This document shows positions 20,752 to 28,120 of a DNA stretch of 35,741 bases, in pieces. Location of the stretch: the IMG/VR virus record IMGVR_UViG_3300037882_002051, positions 1 to 35,741 of that record. One strand, given 5' to 3'. The first letter of the stretch is position 1, and every line of letters starts with the position of its first letter. Source of the stretch: a virus. A program made the translations under genes and the position numbers. The notes under the pieces are model-generated. The model was not told the origin of the DNA and made no database searches. It saw nothing but the letters and a program-made list of their open reading frames with translations.

Positions 20752-21600
20752 TCAGTGAATCGTCAGTGAAGGACCGCCGATGCGGGTGGCGATCTCATCC
20801 ATGACGCGGCCGGTGTGATCGGCGGTGACGAGAATCTCAAAGCGGCCGTGGCGGATGTGGAGTTTGGGCGAGCGTTGATCGAGCAGCTTCATGAGAGCGG
20901 CGCGGGCATTGAGCGCATCGTAGGCGAGCACGACGGGATGCAGGGGCGCGGTATCCTCCAAAGCCAGGCGGCGCGGATCGGCGGGCGTGGGAGCACGCTG
21001 AAGAAGCGGGACGGCATCGCTGACGAGAGGCTTCCCTTTGTCATCGTGGATGATGTAACCATGACGTGGGAGCCAGTAACGACGGGAGCCTGCGGAGCCA
21101 TCGACGGAACGCACAGGCAGGCCAACACCGCCAAGGGCAGCGGCGAGGGCGAGATCGTCTTCAGGCACGAACTCAGCGGAAAAGTTCCTCGCGGGATCAA
21201 GCTGGCTTCCAGGGCGATAGATCGTCATGCGTGGCAGATCCTGCTCACCGATGCGGATCATGGCGGTGCTGCGAAGGTTCATCGTTTCGCCGCGCTGCAT
21301 CTCAAGCAGGCGATCATAGTTATGCTGCGCCCGCATCATCACGCAGAGGGGATGCATGGGGTCCGCCGTCTCCAAGGCACCACTCTGCCAATCGGCGGCG
21401 GCGGAAGGACTCAGGCGAGCGAACTCGGGGCGGATGCTGCCACTGCGGAAACGGAACTCGCAGACGGTTTTGCCTTCGCCTTTCTCGGGCACGTCGTGGA
21501 GCCAGTCGAGCTCCGGTGGGAAGCCAAGGGCCACGAGGCAGGCGGCGAGCTTGGTATTGCTGATTTGGACCGCATTGGCGGTGGCAGCGGAAGGTGTCAT
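20752..21600 (-). CDS. Structural-region protein, unknown function (282 aa)
   Basis: A large soluble protein with no recognised family. Features: an N-terminal helix and GFPPELDWLHDVPEKGEGKT, a middle with AQHNYDRLLEMQRGETMNLR, and RYWLPRHGYIIHDDKGKP, then a C-terminal strand-helix (KLHIRHGRFEILVTADHTGR). It lies between the tail tube candidate and the chaperone, where minor tail proteins occur. Not secreted and without membrane segments. Confidence 0.6.
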   Translation of the reverse strand: MTPSAATANAVQISNTKLAACLVALGFPPELDWLHDVPEKGEGKTVCEFRFRSGSIRPEFARLSPSAAADWQSGALETADPMHPLCVMMRAQHNYDRLLEMQRGETMNLRSTAMIRIGEQDLPRMTIYRPGSQLDPARNFSAEFVPEDDLALAAALGGVGLPVRSVDGSAGSRRYWLPRHGYIIHDDKGKPLVSDAVPLLQRAPTPADPRRLALEDTAPLHPVVLAYDALNARAALMKLLDQRSPKLHIRHGRFEILVTADHTGRVMDEIATRIGGPSLTIH

Positions 21601-21644
21601 GGAAGGGATGGGCGAGGGATGGGCGAAAGAGCGGGGGCCGGTGA

Positions 21645-21929
21645 TCAGTGGGCCGTAGACGGTCGACGCTTTCGAGAGCGCGGTGGTGTCAATGGGGCCG
21701 CTTGTAGTTCGGGCTTTAGCCCGTGATTGGGAGGCTCCTCAGAGCGGGCTGAAGCCCGAACTACGAGCAAAGAAGCGCAGCCCGTTTCGGCGGTGGGGCG
21801 CAGAGGGCAGCGGATGAAGGGAGGCTCGTTTTCGGCCTTTGTGAGACTCACGGTGCCATCGCCATGATCGACCGCGATGAAGCATGGCAGCGGCTGACTG
21901 CGGTGCTGATGATACAAGGCGGGGATCAT
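21645..21929 (-). CDS. Small protein with repeat-derived C-terminus (94 aa)
   Basis: The first 45 residues look like a small beta domain (PLPCFIAVDHGDGTVSLTKA). From about residue 50, ASLLVVRASARSEEPPNHGL and KPELQ are written by two facing copies of the TAGTTCGGGCT repeat (21702-21764), and the last part contains a TGTCAA motif (21687-21692) of the series found at gene junctions. The original gene may have been shorter and lost its stop to the repeat insertion. ATG 21929 is 35 nt after the previous gene's stop. Confidence 0.45.
   Translation of the reverse strand: MIPALYHQHRSQPLPCFIAVDHGDGTVSLTKAENEPPFIRCPLRPTAETGCASLLVVRASARSEEPPNHGLKPELQAAPLTPPRSRKRRPSTAH
21702..21764. repeat. Facing pair of TAGTTCGGGCT hairpin repeats, copies C and D
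   Basis: TTGTAGTTCGGGCTTTAGCCCG (21702-21723) and, on the other strand, CGGGCTGAAGCCCGAACTAC (21745-21764), separated by 21 bp. As a pair they could form one long imperfect hairpin. They lie in the second half of the 94-aa gene. Confidence 0.85.
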
Positions 21930-21964
21930 GGCGAGGCTTCGGTGAAATCTGCGAAATCGGTGGA

Positions 21965-22657
21965 CTAGACGGGCGCGGCGATCTTTGGGAAGTAGGTCCA
22001 GGATATGTCGATGTCCGCCGGGTTCTCGACGCTGCGGGATTGCTTCACTTCGGTGACCATGAGCAGCTTCGTGGCATCGTTGTTCATGCGATGAATTTCG
22101 GCATCGGCCTGGAAATTGGCGAGGCTCAGGTGCTCACCCGGACCGACGAGGGCGAGGCCGGTGAAGTCTCCCGCTGCTGTGGGGATGGGCTCGATTTTCT
22201 GCGTGCCCTGGGCACCGAGGTAGAAGACTTGCACCTGACCGATCTGGCGATAGCTGGCGAGCGTGATGGGGGTGACGACGCCGCCGGTGCCATCGGCACT
22301 GACCGCGACGGGAGTGCCTGCATAGGCATTGTTGGGGCTGCTGGCGAGCTTGAAGGTGCCAGCATCGACGCGGATGGCGTAGTAGGTGCCATCGGTGAAG
22401 CCGGCGGAGAAGTCTTCGGCGGTGACAGGCTGGCCGGTGACGAGGCCATGCGTGCTCTTGCTGAACAGATCTCCCGTGTTGGCGCAAGTCACGCCCGTGA
22501 GCGCGGTGCCTGCGATGGAGGGACTGTGACGGCGCTTCTCGACGGTCTCGACACGGGCGGTGAACTCGAAGGATTTATTGACGGCACCGGAGTCGTTGTA
22601 TTCATCGAGGTCACCAGCGACGAGAGGACCGAAAAGAGCATGCGGATTGAAGGGCAT
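21965..22657 (-). CDS. Putative major tail (tube) protein with inserted beta repeat (230 aa)
   Basis: By position (after head-tail joining genes, before the chaperone) and by content this is the best tail-tube candidate. The N-terminus (FNPHALFGPLVAGDLDEYND, then NKSFEFTARVETVEKRRHSP) and the C-terminal ATKLLMVTEVKQSRSVENPA look like a beta-rich tube protein. Residues 54-131 contain an inserted repeat STHGLVTGQPVT ... GTYYAIRVDAGTFKLASSP, then SADGTGGVVTP, which is also found twice in the minor tail protein at 15259-16662. That insertion probably projects from the tube. Confidence 0.65.
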   Translation of the reverse strand: MPFNPHALFGPLVAGDLDEYNDSGAVNKSFEFTARVETVEKRRHSPSIAGTALTGVTCANTGDLFSKSTHGLVTGQPVTAEDFSAGFTDGTYYAIRVDAGTFKLASSPNNAYAGTPVAVSADGTGGVVTPITLASYRQIGQVQVFYLGAQGTQKIEPIPTAAGDFTGLALVGPGEHLSLANFQADAEIHRMNNDATKLLMVTEVKQSRSVENPADIDISWTYFPKIAAPV

Positions 22658-22822
22658 TGGAAGCGAAAGGTAAGGGGTGGAATGCGCAGGGATCGGCGAG
22701 GATGATGAGGGGAGGGTGTCAAAGCGGCCCGCTGCGCGGGAATGACGAAACCAGAATGAGGAATGAGGAATGAGGGACCTCAGTGACGGCGGCGAACGCC
22801 CGCTGCGCCAAACGGCGCTCGC
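22658..22822. repeat. Gap packed with repeats (hairpin + AATGACGAAACC copy 4)
   Basis: A TTTGACAC motif (TGTCAA 22717-22722), hairpin CCCGC-TGC-GCGGG (22728-22740), AATGACGAAACCAGAATG (22741-22758) and GAGGAATGAGGAATGAGGG, then a GC-rich block (GGCGGCGAACGCCCGCTGCG) up to 22850 that encodes the end of the next gene. No gene lies within the gap itself. Confidence 0.8.
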
Positions 22823-23152
22823 TCAGACTCGCTGGTCGGCGAGCTCTTTGTTCTGCCTTGCGAGTGCGACGCGCAGCCTAGCTCGGAGCTTTGATTCCTT
22901 GCTTTCGTCGCCATACTTTTCTGCGATGCGTTTTCCGCAGGCGATGAGTTTGCGAGCGATCTCGAAGTTGTCGTTATTGTCTCGCCGTGAGATGTGCGGA
23001 GATATTGGCACATTCGATTGATCCAATGCCCGGCCCATGCGGATCATCCATGCGGCAGCGTGCCTGTGATTTCGGAAGCTGCTCGGACAAGCGGGCAGAA
23101 CCATGGCACTGCTGCCAACCTTCGGGGCGGATGTAGTCGTTTCTGGATTCAT
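22823..23152 (-). CDS. Protein of unknown function, possible moron (109 aa)
   Basis: Not recognised. It is basic and helical: RNHRHAAAWMIRMGRALDQS, then RDNNDNFEIARKLIACGKRI and SKLRARLRVALARQNKELAD. The C-terminus overlaps repeat sequence. It interrupts the head-tail joining genes, is flanked on both sides by dispersed repeats and reads less GC-rich by eye than its neighbours, which suggests later insertion. ATG 23152 or the in-frame ATG at codon 17 could be the start. Confidence 0.5.
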   Translation of the reverse strand: MNPETTTSAPKVGSSAMVLPACPSSFRNHRHAAAWMIRMGRALDQSNVPISPHISRRDNNDNFEIARKLIACGKRIAEKYGDESKESKLRARLRVALARQNKELADQRV

Positions 23153-23194
23153 TGCTTTTTGGCCGCCCCTTCGGTCGGCAGAGTTTGGGCGTTC

Positions 23195-23247
23195 GTCATT
23201 GATTCCTCATTCGCCATTCTGGTTTCGTCATTCCCGGCTTTGCCGGG
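23195..23247 (-). repeat. Hairpin + AATGACGAAACC dispersed repeat, copy 5
   Basis: On the minus strand: hairpin CCCGGC-AAA-GCCGGG (23233-23247), then AATGACGAAACCAGAATG (23215-23232), then GCGAATGAGGAATCAATGAC. It lies just after the stop of the 174-aa gene. Confidence 0.85.
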
Positions 23248-23251
23248 CCTT

Positions 23252-23776
23252 TCACACAAGCACAAGATGCACATCCATCGTGCAGGCAGCGATGATCACA
23301 CGCTGGTCTGTCTTGCGATGGATGGGCGCACAGCCCTGGTGAACGAGCTTCAGGATGCGGTAGCCTTCACGCCATTCGGCATCGAGGCTGGCATACCAAT
23401 CCTTCCAGCCAAGCAAGGGACCGGCATCATCTTCGCCGGTCTGCATGATCCGCAGGCGCTGTTCGATCTTGGCCATGCTGGCGAGCAGCTCGGAGGTGGT
23501 CTGGGCATTGGTCACCTCAGCCGCATCTTCATTGTCTGCCACCAATCGGGCAAACTGCATGAAGCTCAGACTCACGGTGCGCCGGGCCCCTTTGCTGCCG
23601 TTCTCTTTGGCCACGATGACGAGCGAGGGAAGCTCAGGCTGAACGGCCATATCGAAAACCTTTTTCGGCAGCGCCGTGGCATCCGGCACGCCCGCGCGGA
23701 TGCTGTCCGCATGCGCGAGGTAATCCCGCTGCAGCGTGGCGATGAACATTTCGAGGCTGGAATCGGCGAGGGTCAT
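23252..23776 (-). CDS. Head-tail joining region protein (174 aa)
   Basis: A soluble protein: SSLEMFIATLQRDYLAHADS at the start, a beta strand LPSLVIVAKENGSKGARRTV, a helical middle (TTSELLASMAKIEQRLRIMQ) and an end IHRKTDQRVIIAACTMDVHL. The layout of helix, long strand pair and C-terminal strand resembles tail-terminator or 'minor tail U-like' proteins, which sit in this place in lambdoid phages, but I cannot assert a family. ATG 23776 overlaps the upstream TGA (ATGA), which fixes the start. Confidence 0.65.
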   Translation of the reverse strand: MTLADSSLEMFIATLQRDYLAHADSIRAGVPDATALPKKVFDMAVQPELPSLVIVAKENGSKGARRTVSLSFMQFARLVADNEDAAEVTNAQTTSELLASMAKIEQRLRIMQTGEDDAGPLLGWKDWYASLDAEWREGYRILKLVHQGCAPIHRKTDQRVIIAACTMDVHLVLV

Positions 23777-24129
23777 GATTTCATGGGGCAAGAAGCCTCG
23801 ACATCCCACAGCGGCGAATGTGCTGCCGCTCCGGATACGGCATCGATGTCGTAGATGCGGCCCCGGTATTCGAGCTTATCGAGCTCCCGGTTCGGAGCGG
23901 TGGTGAGAAGCGTTTTGGGGATGTGGGCCTTGAACGTGTATTTGCGATCGAGGCCGTATTCCTCGGCCTTGGCGGCATTGTCATCCTCATCGATGGTGCA
24001 GCCTTTGAGAGCCACGCGTGTGCTGCCTCTGCGCAGGTAGAGCGGCACGGCCGTGGTCGTGGCAAACGGCGAGGCCGCCATGCCTCGGGCGACGGCTTTC
24101 TTGAACATTTCCTGCGGGGTGACGGGCAT
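23773..24129 (-). CDS. Head-tail connector (head closure) candidate (118 aa)
   Basis: A small beta-barrel-like protein: TPQEMFKKAVARGMAASPFA, then AVPLYLRRGSTRVALKGCTI and a closing LDKLEYRGRIYDIDAVSGAA. The pattern 'strand, NREL-x-x-LEYRGRIYDI, DVEASC' resembles phage head-closure or ATP-binding-sugar-transporter-like (gpFII-type) proteins that have a KLxYRGxxYxI motif, and the position after the capsid genes fits. The ATG lies 13 nt after a TTTGACAC motif. Confidence 0.65.
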   Translation of the reverse strand: MPVTPQEMFKKAVARGMAASPFATTTAVPLYLRRGSTRVALKGCTIDEDDNAAKAEEYGLDRKYTFKAHIPKTLLTTAPNRELDKLEYRGRIYDIDAVSGAAAHSPLWDVEASCPMKS

Positions 24130-24146
24130 GCCGAGCGGCGGGTGTC

Positions 24147-24198
24147 AAAACAAGAAACCCCGCTGCGACCCAACCAAGACGCAACGGGGTTCTTTTGT
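24147..24198. terminator. Bidirectional intrinsic terminator between capsid and connector genes
   Basis: A 12-bp stem AACCCCGCTGCG (24156-24167) / CGCAACGGGGTT (24180-24191) with one mismatch and a 12-nt loop. On the minus strand CTTGTTTT follows; on the plus strand TCTTTTGTT follows. It lies after the 139-aa gene and would lower transcription from capsid into connector genes. Confidence 0.8.
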
Positions 24199-24246
24199 TA
24201 TGGCAACCAACAACAGCCGAGGAAGCAGCTGGTGCTGATGAATGGG

Positions 24247-24666
24247 TTACTTGAGGGCGGCCTCGGCCTTGTCGGCTTCGGCATCGGCCTCCTTGTAGGC
24301 ATCCTCGGCCTCGATGGCGGCGAGGGCGAGAGCCTCGGAGTTCTCCGCGTCAGGGCCAGCCTGCTCAGCAGCCTCGGCAGCCTTGTCGAATGCTTCCTTG
24401 GCGGCGTTTGCCTTCTGACGAAGCTCGACGGCGATCTTCTTCAGCTCGGCTTTGCTGGGCTTGGCGGCCTTGGCGGCGGATTCATCGACGATGAGGCAGT
24501 AGGAACGTTGAACGTCTTCCTGCAGGCCGATGGGGCAGCCTTCGACGACGACGGTGCCGTCTTCGAGGCCGAAGTCTGCCGTGTTATTGGCGTGCTTCTT
24601 GAGGAGCACGAAGCGATTGGCAGCGGCGCGGCCGGGCTGATGATGGAGAACGAATTGCTTAGCCAT
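24247..24666 (-). CDS. Capsid-region protein with coiled-coil tail (139 aa)
   Basis: A small folded N-terminal part (AKQFVLHHQPGRAAANRFVL and EDGTVVVEGCPIGLQEDVQR) followed from about residue 68 by a charged alanine-rich helix (KAELKKIAVELRQKANAAKE; EALALAAIEAEDAYKEADAE). It follows the major capsid and decoration genes and shares their CATCAC(C/G)ATCATG start leader, which suggests a highly made virion protein such as a capsid accessory or glue protein. No family is recognised. Confidence 0.65.
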   Translation of the reverse strand: MAKQFVLHHQPGRAAANRFVLLKKHANNTADFGLEDGTVVVEGCPIGLQEDVQRSYCLIVDESAAKAAKPSKAELKKIAVELRQKANAAKEAFDKAAEAAEQAGPDAENSEALALAAIEAEDAYKEADAEADKAEAALK

Positions 24667-24703
24667 GATGGTGATGGGCTGGAGTGAAGTGAGGGGTGAA
24701 GGC

Positions 24704-25102
24704 TCAGCGGACGATGCTGAGCGTGACGGATTTGGCGGTGTTATCGCCGCCGGCGGATTGCACCACGCTCTTCACGCGGATGTAGCGGCGGAGGTCCTTC
24801 GGCAGCGGGAAGAGCTGCGTTTTGGCGGCCGCGCCGGCACCGCTAGCACCCGTGAGGATGATGGAGGCGAGCGGGGCCACGTCCACGAAGGTGGAATCGT
24901 CCGCGCTGTCCTGCAGCGTGGCGGTGTAGGTCTTCGCATCCGCCAGGCTGGGGAGAGCAGGGATGGCCACTTCGATCTGCTTGGCCTCATGCTGAATGCC
25001 GGGGAGTTTGTCAGCGAGGTCGATGGAATCGGAGTAGTTGGTGGCGGCGGCGGCCGGGAGGGCCTTGGTCTTGACGAGATTGGTATCGCGAATGAGAGAC
25101 AT
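24704..25102 (-). CDS. Capsid decoration/cement-like protein (132 aa)
   Basis: A beta-rich virion protein directly after the major capsid gene. The patterns IEVAIPALPSLADAKTYTAT, LQDSADDSTFVDVAPLASII and LRRYIRVKSVVQSAGGDNTA resemble Bbp16-type capsid stabilising proteins, which carry an LQDSxDxxTF stretch and a xRRYIRV strand. That family call is from memory of the pattern. It shares the GTCACxCG...CATCACGATCATG leader with the major capsid gene, so it is probably made at a similar level. Confidence 0.7.
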   Translation of the reverse strand: MSLIRDTNLVKTKALPAAAATNYSDSIDLADKLPGIQHEAKQIEVAIPALPSLADAKTYTATLQDSADDSTFVDVAPLASIILTGASGAGAAAKTQLFPLPKDLRRYIRVKSVVQSAGGDNTAKSVTLSIVR

Positions 25103-25150
25103 GATCGTGATGAATGCGGGTTCGTGTGACGGGTGAAGAGCAGCGGCGGA

Positions 25151-26065
25151 TTAGGACTCGACGCTGTCGGTGTTGAGGATGGAATCGGTGACGATGATCG
25201 GGATGCCATCGATCTCAGTAGGCAGATCGGGGTAAACGTTTTCTGGCGTGCTGCGGCTCTTGCGGAGCTGCGTGCGGGAACGTTTGCTCATGAACCACAC
25301 ATCGGGCTTCATCCCAATCGGAAGCAGGTCGAGCGCATCGCCCACTAGCACATCGGTGAGGCCTTTACCGCTTTGGGCGGTGAGGTTGCAGATGCGCAGG
25401 ACGCTGGCCTTGTGGGCGATCTGGAGACCGATCCAGCCTTCGAGGTCCGCCACACGGCCGGGGACGGGTTTGTTGTTGTTGCCAGTGATGTCCTGGTCGC
25501 GGAAATCACCAAGCATCATCGGATCAGTGAGGCCGTGAACGAGGCGGGCGTATTCATCGCCAAACTTCACGCCATAGACGGAGCTGGCGGTGCCATCCGT
25601 GGTGCCGGTGGCGTTATAGGTGTAGGCTCCACCAAAGGGGGTGAAGGCCTTCAGGCCAGGGAAGCCATCAGCTTCATTGGCCACGCCGTAGAAGATCTGG
25701 GAGCCAAGCTCCAGGATGGCGGCGAGGGCCGTGCCTTTGGTGGCACGGGCTTCAATGGCAGCCATGCCACCGCTATCGGCCTGGCCAGCCGCTTTTTCAG
25801 CCTCGGCACGACCGGCGAAGAGGTAGCACTTGAATTCGCGCTCCTCCCAGCGGCCTTTGGAGGCGCTGACGCCATCGCCAAGCTTGCGGAAGCCGACGGA
25901 GGGCAGCTCGACGAGGAAGTTCGAGCGGTAGGTGAGGCCCGAGTCCAAGCGGTAGATCGGGAACTGGCCCACTTCAGGAGCCTGCTGGGTGATTTCAGAG
26001 ATGACGCCGCCGAGAACCAGATGAGGTTCCATGGCGTCGATGAGGGTGTAGCGTCCGGTGGGCAT
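25151..26065 (-). CDS. Major capsid protein (304 aa)
   Basis: Forms the capsid shell (HK97-fold, by position and pattern). The N-terminus (YTLIDAMEPHLVLGGVISEI) is helical; residues 60-115 contain FRKLGDGVSASKGRWEEREF, and the region 175-215 SSVYGVKFGDEYARLVHGLT. The C-terminal quarter has the usual end of such coat proteins: PDVWFMSKRSRTQLRKSRST, then PTEIDGIPIIVTDSILNTDS, with a final short tail. Its size fits, and it lies between the scaffold-like and decoration-like genes. Confidence 0.88.
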   Translation of the reverse strand: MPTGRYTLIDAMEPHLVLGGVISEITQQAPEVGQFPIYRLDSGLTYRSNFLVELPSVGFRKLGDGVSASKGRWEEREFKCYLFAGRAEAEKAAGQADSGGMAAIEARATKGTALAAILELGSQIFYGVANEADGFPGLKAFTPFGGAYTYNATGTTDGTASSVYGVKFGDEYARLVHGLTDPMMLGDFRDQDITGNNNKPVPGRVADLEGWIGLQIAHKASVLRICNLTAQSGKGLTDVLVGDALDLLPIGMKPDVWFMSKRSRTQLRKSRSTPENVYPDLPTEIDGIPIIVTDSILNTDSVES

Positions 26066-26117
26066 GATCGTGATGGGTGCGGTGTTTGCGGGTGACGTGG
26101 GGAAAGGGATGTCAAAT

Positions 26118-26861
26118 TCAGTTCATCCATGCAGGGAGCTTGCCGTGCTGTTTGTAGTAGAGCGCGGCTTCCATGCGCTTCGTGCCTTCCAGCTCGCGGA
26201 TGCGGTCTTCGGCGGTCGGTTGAGCTTCTTCACCAGTCTGGGCAGCGGGGAGTTGATCCGCCTGGATGCCGATGCCGCGTGCGATCTGCTTAGCTTGCTC
26301 GCTGGCGCGTTTGTTGAGGTCCGCTTCTTTGGCGGCGAGATCTTTGTTTTCCTTTTCGAGCTTGGCGTTGGCTTCTTCGAGCTGCTTCACATCGGCCTGG
26401 AGGGCGGCGAGCTGTTGGTTGGCAGTGTCGAGCTCACCACGCACAGTGGCGAGGGTGCTGTTGGCGGTATCGAGATCCGCTTTCACCTTGGCGAACTGCT
26501 CCGCTGGCGGAATGCCACGCAGGGCTTTCATCGCCACAGTAATGCGCTGAGACATCGTAAGCGTCTTGTCTTCGATCGCAGCCAAGGCAGCAGCGACATC
26601 GACTTTGTCTTCGGACTGCGCCCCACCTCCGCCATTGTCACCGCCTTCTTCACCGGCGGGAGCGCGGAGGAACATCATGCCACCGAGCCCGGCGGCGAGG
26701 AAGGCCGCGCCCAGGTGCGAGCTCGATGCGGCGGGCAGACCGATGGGAGCCGCAGATGCGGCTGCCATGGCAGCGGGAGCGCACATGACGGCAAGGATGA
26801 GGATGCAGAGAGCACGCAGCGCGAAGCTGCGACGGAAGGCGGAGAGGTGGCGTTTTTTCAT
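26118..26861 (-). CDS. Coiled-coil scaffold-like protein with signal-peptide-like N-terminus (247 aa)
   Basis: Between the capsid protease and major capsid genes, where scaffolds lie. Residues about 104-200 are coiled coil (STLATVRGELDTANQQLAAL; LEEANAKLEKENKDLAAKEA) and the C-terminus is short and charged with aromatics (RMEAALYYKQHGKLPAWMN), as in capsid-binding scaffold tails. Oddly, the start is a textbook signal peptide (KKRHLSAFRRSFALRALCIL ... APAAMA) followed by a second hydrophobic segment (LGAAFLAAGLGGMMFLRAPA). Either the true start is internal (ATG near codon 62 or 103) or the protein is membrane-inserted. Upstream is a TTTGACAC motif. Confidence 0.7.
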   Translation of the reverse strand: MKKRHLSAFRRSFALRALCILILAVMCAPAAMAAASAAPIGLPAASSSHLGAAFLAAGLGGMMFLRAPAGEEGGDNGGGGAQSEDKVDVAAALAAIEDKTLTMSQRITVAMKALRGIPPAEQFAKVKADLDTANSTLATVRGELDTANQQLAALQADVKQLEEANAKLEKENKDLAAKEADLNKRASEQAKQIARGIGIQADQLPAAQTGEEAQPTAEDRIRELEGTKRMEAALYYKQHGKLPAWMN

Positions 26862-26892
26862 GAGGTGCGTCGTGGTGACGCACCGGGCGGAG

Positions 26893-26945
26893 TGTCAAAA
26901 CCCGGCGGAGCCGGGAATGACGAAACCAGAATGCAGAAGGACGAA
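26893..26945 (+). repeat. Hairpin + AATGACGAAACC dispersed repeat, copy 6
   Basis: TGTCAA motif (26893-26898), then hairpin CCCGGC-GGA-GCCGGG (26901-26915), AATGACGAAACCAGAATG (26916-26933) and CAGAAGGACGAA. It fills the gap before the scaffold-like gene. Its stem is the same as copy 5 but the loop differs. Confidence 0.85.
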
Positions 26946-27158
26946 TCAAAGCTTTTTGATATGATCCTCGATCTCCACCATTCGCCTCTGTTTGTCTTCA
27001 TGTGAAGCGTCATGCGGTAGCAGGCATAATGGGTTTACCTGATCCAATGGATAGTTACCGACACGATTGCCCTCGATGACCGCAGGCACCCAATTGTATT
27101 CGGGATCAAGCAGCAATACTTGGCCTGAAAGGCTATGCTGGTAGTCGCTACGAAACAT
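26946..27158 (-). CDS. Small protein, possible moron (70 aa)
   Basis: A soluble protein: MFRSDYQHSLSGQVLLLDPE, then YNWVPAVIEGNRVGNYPLDQ and a helical end (EDKQRRMVEIEDHIKKL). It starts 3 nt after the capsid protease stop but is visibly less GC-rich than the flanking genes. It separates protease and scaffold, which are usually adjacent. Repeat copy 6 lies just beyond its 3' end. These facts suggest a later insertion; no family is recognised. Confidence 0.55.
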   Translation of the reverse strand: MFRSDYQHSLSGQVLLLDPEYNWVPAVIEGNRVGNYPLDQVNPLCLLPHDASHEDKQRRMVEIEDHIKKL

Positions 27159-27161
27159 AAC

Positions 27162-28067
27162 TCAGAGCAAGCTGACGAATTCTTCCCAACTCGACACGAG
27201 GCCATCGGCGAGGCCCACGGCGACAGCTTGGCGGCCGGTGTAAACTTTGGCGGAGGTCAGAGCCTCTTTGGCAACGTTTGGGCGGGATTGCTTTACGCGG
27301 GACAAGAAACCGGCATTGGCTTCATCGACAGTGCTTTGCAGGTAATCGCGATCTTCCTGCGAAAGGCTGCGACCGGAGCTGCCAAGTCCTTTGAACTTGC
27401 CAGCCGTGAAAAGCTCGAGCTTGAGGCCTTCCATTTGCATGCGCACGGAATCATCGAGCACGCCAAGAATGGTGCCGATGCTGCCAATGGCAGCGGAGGG
27501 CGTCAGATACGTCTCACGAGCTGGGATGCCGGCATACACGGCAGCGGAGGCCATGACGCCATCGGTGAAGGCGTAGGTTGTCTTCTTTGCACTGAGATCC
27601 GCCGCGAGTGAGGCCAGCTCAGGCGTGCCACGCACGGTGCCGCCGGGGCTGTTGATATCGAAGATGACAGTCTTGATCTCCTTATCGTTCATCGCCTGGC
27701 TCATGGCATGAGCAAGGCGTTCGTGAGCCACGGCTCCTGAGCACATCTCCTGCAGCATGCCGGCATTCTTGACCATCATGCCACTCCACGGAATGATGGC
27801 CACATCGCTGCGGCCTTCGAGCGTGTTGAAATAACGGCCATCCACGCTGCCGTCACGGTTCATCAAAGGAGCGGCGAATCCGGAGCGGCGATGGCCATAC
27901 TTGTGCGGCTTGTCGGCGGCGAGCGCTTCACCGAGATCCATGGCACTGGCCTTGCCCGTCATGCGCGGCAGTAGGAAGGCGGCGAGGTTGTAGTAAGTGC
28001 TGGCTTCAAGAGCGATGGGCTCGCAAAAGGCGGCCTGGAAAAGAAGCGGGAGCTGGATGGCATTCAT
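27162..28067 (-). CDS. S49-type capsid protease (301 aa)
   Basis: A lambda gpC-like head maturation protease of the SppA family. Visible family features: IIPWSGMMVK near 91-100, TVIFDINSPGG (134-143), the nucleophile Ser174 in VMASAAVYAG and the likely general-base Lys in AGKFKGLG (224 or 226). A C-terminal VGLADG motif follows. It lies between the portal and the major capsid genes, as in lambda, and would cleave the portal or scaffold or capsid proteins during head maturation. The ATG follows a CGCCC leader. Confidence 0.88.
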   Translation of the reverse strand: MNAIQLPLLFQAAFCEPIALEASTYYNLAAFLLPRMTGKASAMDLGEALAADKPHKYGHRRSGFAAPLMNRDGSVDGRYFNTLEGRSDVAIIPWSGMMVKNAGMLQEMCSGAVAHERLAHAMSQAMNDKEIKTVIFDINSPGGTVRGTPELASLAADLSAKKTTYAFTDGVMASAAVYAGIPARETYLTPSAAIGSIGTILGVLDDSVRMQMEGLKLELFTAGKFKGLGSSGRSLSQEDRDYLQSTVDEANAGFLSRVKQSRPNVAKEALTSAKVYTGRQAVAVGLADGLVSSWEEFVSLL

Positions 28068-28120
28068 GGGCGTGGACGGGTGCGAGGTGGAGCGAACGAA
28101 ACGTTTTGTTCAGTGGCTGG

